A DNA stretch of 64,000 nt, taken from assembly GCA_017626555.1 (NCBI GenBank), contig JAGAIM010000062.1:1-64000 (forward strand). The letters run 5' to 3'. This DNA comes from Bacteroidales bacterium (lineage in GTDB: Bacteria > Bacteroidota > Bacteroidia > Bacteroidales > UBA932). A program made the translations under genes and the position numbers. This document shows, piece by piece, positions 61,692 through 64,000 of the stretch (position 1 is the stretch's first letter; the number at the start of each line of letters is the position of its first letter). The notes under the pieces were generated by a model. It searched no databases and was not told the origin of the DNA. It worked only from the letters and a program-made list of their open reading frames with translations.

Positions 61692-64000
61692 CTCCCGCAG
61701 ATAGTCTTGAAATCACAATATTGACAATTCTTTTCATCTCCGGTCCTTCTGAAAGGGACAGAGGTATCATACATCTCTTCCAGAAGCCTCTCCAATCTTT
61801 CTGACACTGCCTTGCAGAAAATTTCATTACAAGGAACTATCCTCGGAGCCTCTTTGAACAGTGCAGAGGTAGAATAGACACAATTATACAACTCCCTGCC
61901 CTGCACCTCAGGACGTGATGCCACCAGCATATCGTAAATATAGAACTGCAATGCTATTTTTGGCCTGTCCTTGACATCAGGGGCAAATATCTTGTCTGCT
62001 ATCGCCTCTGCATTACCGTCATCTATCTTCTCATCATCATCCAAAACCTTTCCAGTCTTGTAATCCACCACTCTGGCCTGATTCTGTCTGAAACTGTCCA
62101 GACGGTCTATGAAACCCTTAAGTTTCTGTCCACGGAAAACACCTTTCACCTTTATCTCTCTTCCAAGGACATCGAACGCATCAACACCCTCGTTCTCAAG
62201 GAGTTCCAGATCTCTTTCCAATGTCTTAAGAACATATTTCACTATTACATCCGCCACAACGAGATTCCTTCCTTCCACCTCCATTACATTGAGTTGCGCG
62301 ACAATCAGCGCTTTCACCTTTGACTTTATCTCCTCCTTCCTTTCCAGCCACTGCTTTATATAATCTCTTGAGATCCGATCCAGTCTGTCAGTCAAAGCCT
62401 TCTCGTTCAATCCCTCGTGATCGAAGACAAAGTCCTCTGCCATTGCAGATGGAGATGTGTAGATGGCACGCATAGTCTCGTGATAAACCGTACCGAACAT
62501 TCCATAATCCAGCGACTCGGCCACCTCTTCCTCAGCGGAAAGTTCCTTCACTGTCCCGTAATAGAATTTTGCCGGACAGGCCAGATAATTCTGCAATGTG
62601 GTGGCTGACAGCACAGTATCCTTTATCTTGGCGACATCCTCATCTGTCTTGACTATCTCAGGTATCTCTGCCACAGACATCTTGTCAAATCGCACGACGT
62701 ACCTGTCCATCGGAACTCCGAAATGATATTCCAACTGTTTTATATAGCGGCTTTCCTCTCCAGACTTCAAGCCTTCTGTGCGTGAATCAGTCAGCATCCA
62801 CACATTCTCGGCACGGGATATCATCCTATAGAAATAATATGCCCATACTGCATCCTGATATTCGTATGTAGGCAGACCGAATCCTTTGCGCAATTCCGGA
62901 GGGATAAAGGATGGACTTACACTCCGACGCGGGAATACCCCTTCATTGGCAGACATAATTATCAGATTGCGGAAATCAAGGGCTCTGGTCTCAAGAGGCC
63001 CCATTATCTGCAACCCACGCAAAGGCTCCCCTTTGAACGGTACAGAAACTGCCCCCAGTAATTGTCCGAGAAGCCGGATATATGTGGCAGGAAGCACCTC
63101 AAGCCCTATCTGCCTGACCTGATTTACGCTTCTGTAATATTCCTTGGCATATTCCAGTTCCACCGCCATCTCCTTATCCTTGGCTAAGGCAGGGGCAACA
63201 GCCTGCAGTACAGCCTTCTGATAGTCTGCAAATGCATATATCTGTTCTCTGTCTCTCGATTTCAAGTCATTAAGAACCGGGGTGAACAGAACATCAAGAA
63301 GAGGTGTTCCGGAAAGATCCTCACGGGTGATGTAATACCGCGCCTCCTTACGTATCTTTGACACAACTTCTAATGTCGCGACATCTGCCGCCTTCCGGAA
63401 TATCTCTGAAGAGAAAACATCCCAAACCGGTTTATGATAGAACAACCACTGTCCCTTTCTGTTGACAGCATTCAGTTGTACTGTTGCAAGTCCGTTCATC
63501 ATCACATATAGCCCGCTGGACTTGAGCGGAAGTCCCATCGTCACATTTATATCGCTGATTTCCGGCGGAATGGAGTTCAGAACGGATTTTAGAAGGCTTT
63601 CATCCGGAAGCACCACTGCGCAATCCGCTCCGTCGTTTGCGAATGTACCTACCTTGGAAATATTCCCTCCTGTCTGCCTGTCGGCTATCTGGCAGAAAAT
63701 GTCCGGAAGACGCTTGGCCTGTCCGACAGAAGAGGCAACACAGACAACACTGAAATGAGGAAGCGCCAAACCTTCCGTATCCGGTCTGAAAGCAGGTGGA
63801 AATTGCCGTATGTTTTCAGCCATAAAGAAAGAGGAACGGTTCTGAGGATCCTGTATCATATCACCGGACCAATCCCAGCAGAATTCTGCCATAGAAGCAT
63901 CCCTAAGACGCCTCAGCACCGTCTTTTCACATTCGTTCAGGGCATTGAGACCTACAAAGACGAAAGTTTCAACCTTCGGAAAAACTTCCCGGAAAACTGT
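61688..64000 (-). CDS. addB: AddB-type PD-(D/E)xK nuclease subunit, partial
   Basis: This frame is open from the right edge to a stop at 61688, giving 770 visible residues; the start lies outside the window. The C-terminal part carries a nuclease core with LKGFIDRLDSFR and VVDYKTGK (near 643 of the visible part). Four cysteines that could hold an iron-sulfur cluster are visible: one in LACPAKFYY (near 473) and three in the final CQYCDFKTICGR. This matches the AddB pattern. Earlier segments match the helicase-like fold but lack clear ATPase motifs. A GTG at 63919 could be mistaken for a start, but the 27 codons upstream are open and fit the family (FVFVGLNALNECEK). Confidence 0.88.
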   Translation of the reverse strand, partial: TVFREVFPKVETFVFVGLNALNECEKTVLRRLRDASMAEFCWDWSGDMIQDPQNRSSFFMAENIRQFPPAFRPDTEGLALPHFSVVCVASSVGQAKRLPDIFCQIADRQTGGNISKVGTFANDGADCAVVLPDESLLKSVLNSIPPEISDINVTMGLPLKSSGLYVMMNGLATVQLNAVNRKGQWLFYHKPVWDVFSSEIFRKAADVATLEVVSKIRKEARYYITREDLSGTPLLDVLFTPVLNDLKSRDREQIYAFADYQKAVLQAVAPALAKDKEMAVELEYAKEYYRSVNQVRQIGLEVLPATYIRLLGQLLGAVSVPFKGEPLRGLQIMGPLETRALDFRNLIIMSANEGVFPRRSVSPSFIPPELRKGFGLPTYEYQDAVWAYYFYRMISRAENVWMLTDSRTEGLKSGEESRYIKQLEYHFGVPMDRYVVRFDKMSVAEIPEIVKTDEDVAKIKDTVLSATTLQNYLACPAKFYYGTVKELSAEEEVAESLDYGMFGTVYHETMRAIYTSPSAMAEDFVFDHEGLNEKALTDRLDRISRDYIKQWLERKEEIKSKVKALIVAQLNVMEVEGRNLVVADVIVKYVLKTLERDLELLENEGVDAFDVLGREIKVKGVFRGQKLKGFIDRLDSFRQNQARVVDYKTGKVLDDDEKIDDGNAEAIADKIFAPDVKDRPKIALQFYIYDMLVASRPEVQGRELYNCVYSTSALFKEAPRIVPCNEIFCKAVSERLERLLEEMYDTSVPFRRTGDEKNCQYCDFKTICGR

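Noticed and set aside
63917-63919. GTG as the start of the AddB-like protein
   Set aside because: The frame stays open to the window edge for 27 more codons and those residues fit the family, so the true start lies outside.

Overview
The window looks like a chromosomal segment of a gut-type member of the Bacteroidales (Bacteroidota). The evidence is a SusC/SusD pair, a hybrid two-component sensor of the one-protein type, many lipoproteins with an SxC or AxC lipobox, Bacteroidota-restricted families (DUF3822, DUF4290, DUF4861, SusD, fimbrillin-like), and promoters that match the Bacteroides -7 consensus TAnnTTTG rather than -35/-10 boxes. I see no rRNA, tRNA, CRISPR array, insertion sequence, integrase or phage gene. 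Genus and species cannot be set from this sequence alone.

Layout. Positions 1-4549 hold the 5' end of a NifU-like scaffold gene, a GH2 glycosidase lipoprotein, a small doubtful ORF and a CotH-kinase lipoprotein. Positions 4570-10129 carry uvrB, a RelA/SpoT homologue with a damaged hydrolase site, a C_GCAxxG_C_C protein and pyrophosphatase (ppa), closed by a two-way terminator shared with fba. From 11306 to 13147 run gmk, nadD and a TraX-family membrane protein. A tight minus-strand run from 19301 to 13153 encodes an anchored hypothetical protein, DUF3822, RsmD, DUF4861, a SulP anion transporter and a HerA/YjgR-like ATPase. A plus-strand run from 19414 to 25397 encodes NrnA, two FKBP lipoproteins, a MATE transporter, a cytidylate-kinase-like protein and a serine hydrolase.

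The centrepiece (28809/25477 to 45984, all minus strand) is a pectin (homogalacturonan) utilisation locus. In transcription order it holds a GH28 polygalacturonase, a CE12-CE8 esterase fusion, the hybrid two-component regulator, a GH105-PL1 fusion, an FN3-PL1 pectate lyase lipoprotein, SusC, SusD and a large DUF4957/DUF5123 surface glycan-binding lipoprotein. Together these would de-esterify pectin, cut the galacturonan backbone by lysis and hydrolysis, bind and import the oligomers, and trim unsaturated ends in the periplasm. The sensor would respond to imported oligomers and induce the locus.

Directly upstream is an ackA-ptb-buk set of short-chain acyl kinases and transferase, which could turn acyl-CoA from fermentation into ATP. 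After it come a short ComEC, ApbE, a Fib_succ_major lipoprotein, a LemA-TPM-TPM operon, a DUF4290-ftsK-lolA-like operon on the minus strand, and an AddA/AddB-type helicase-nuclease pair whose second gene runs off the right edge.

The most unusual points are the GH105-PL1 fusion, the Rel protein with altered HD-domain residues, a terminator whose loop holds the next gene's promoter, and recurring back-to-back promoters built on TTTGCAAA. No clearly undescribed system, such as a new defence or mobile element, is visible. The window is mainly core genome plus one pectin locus.
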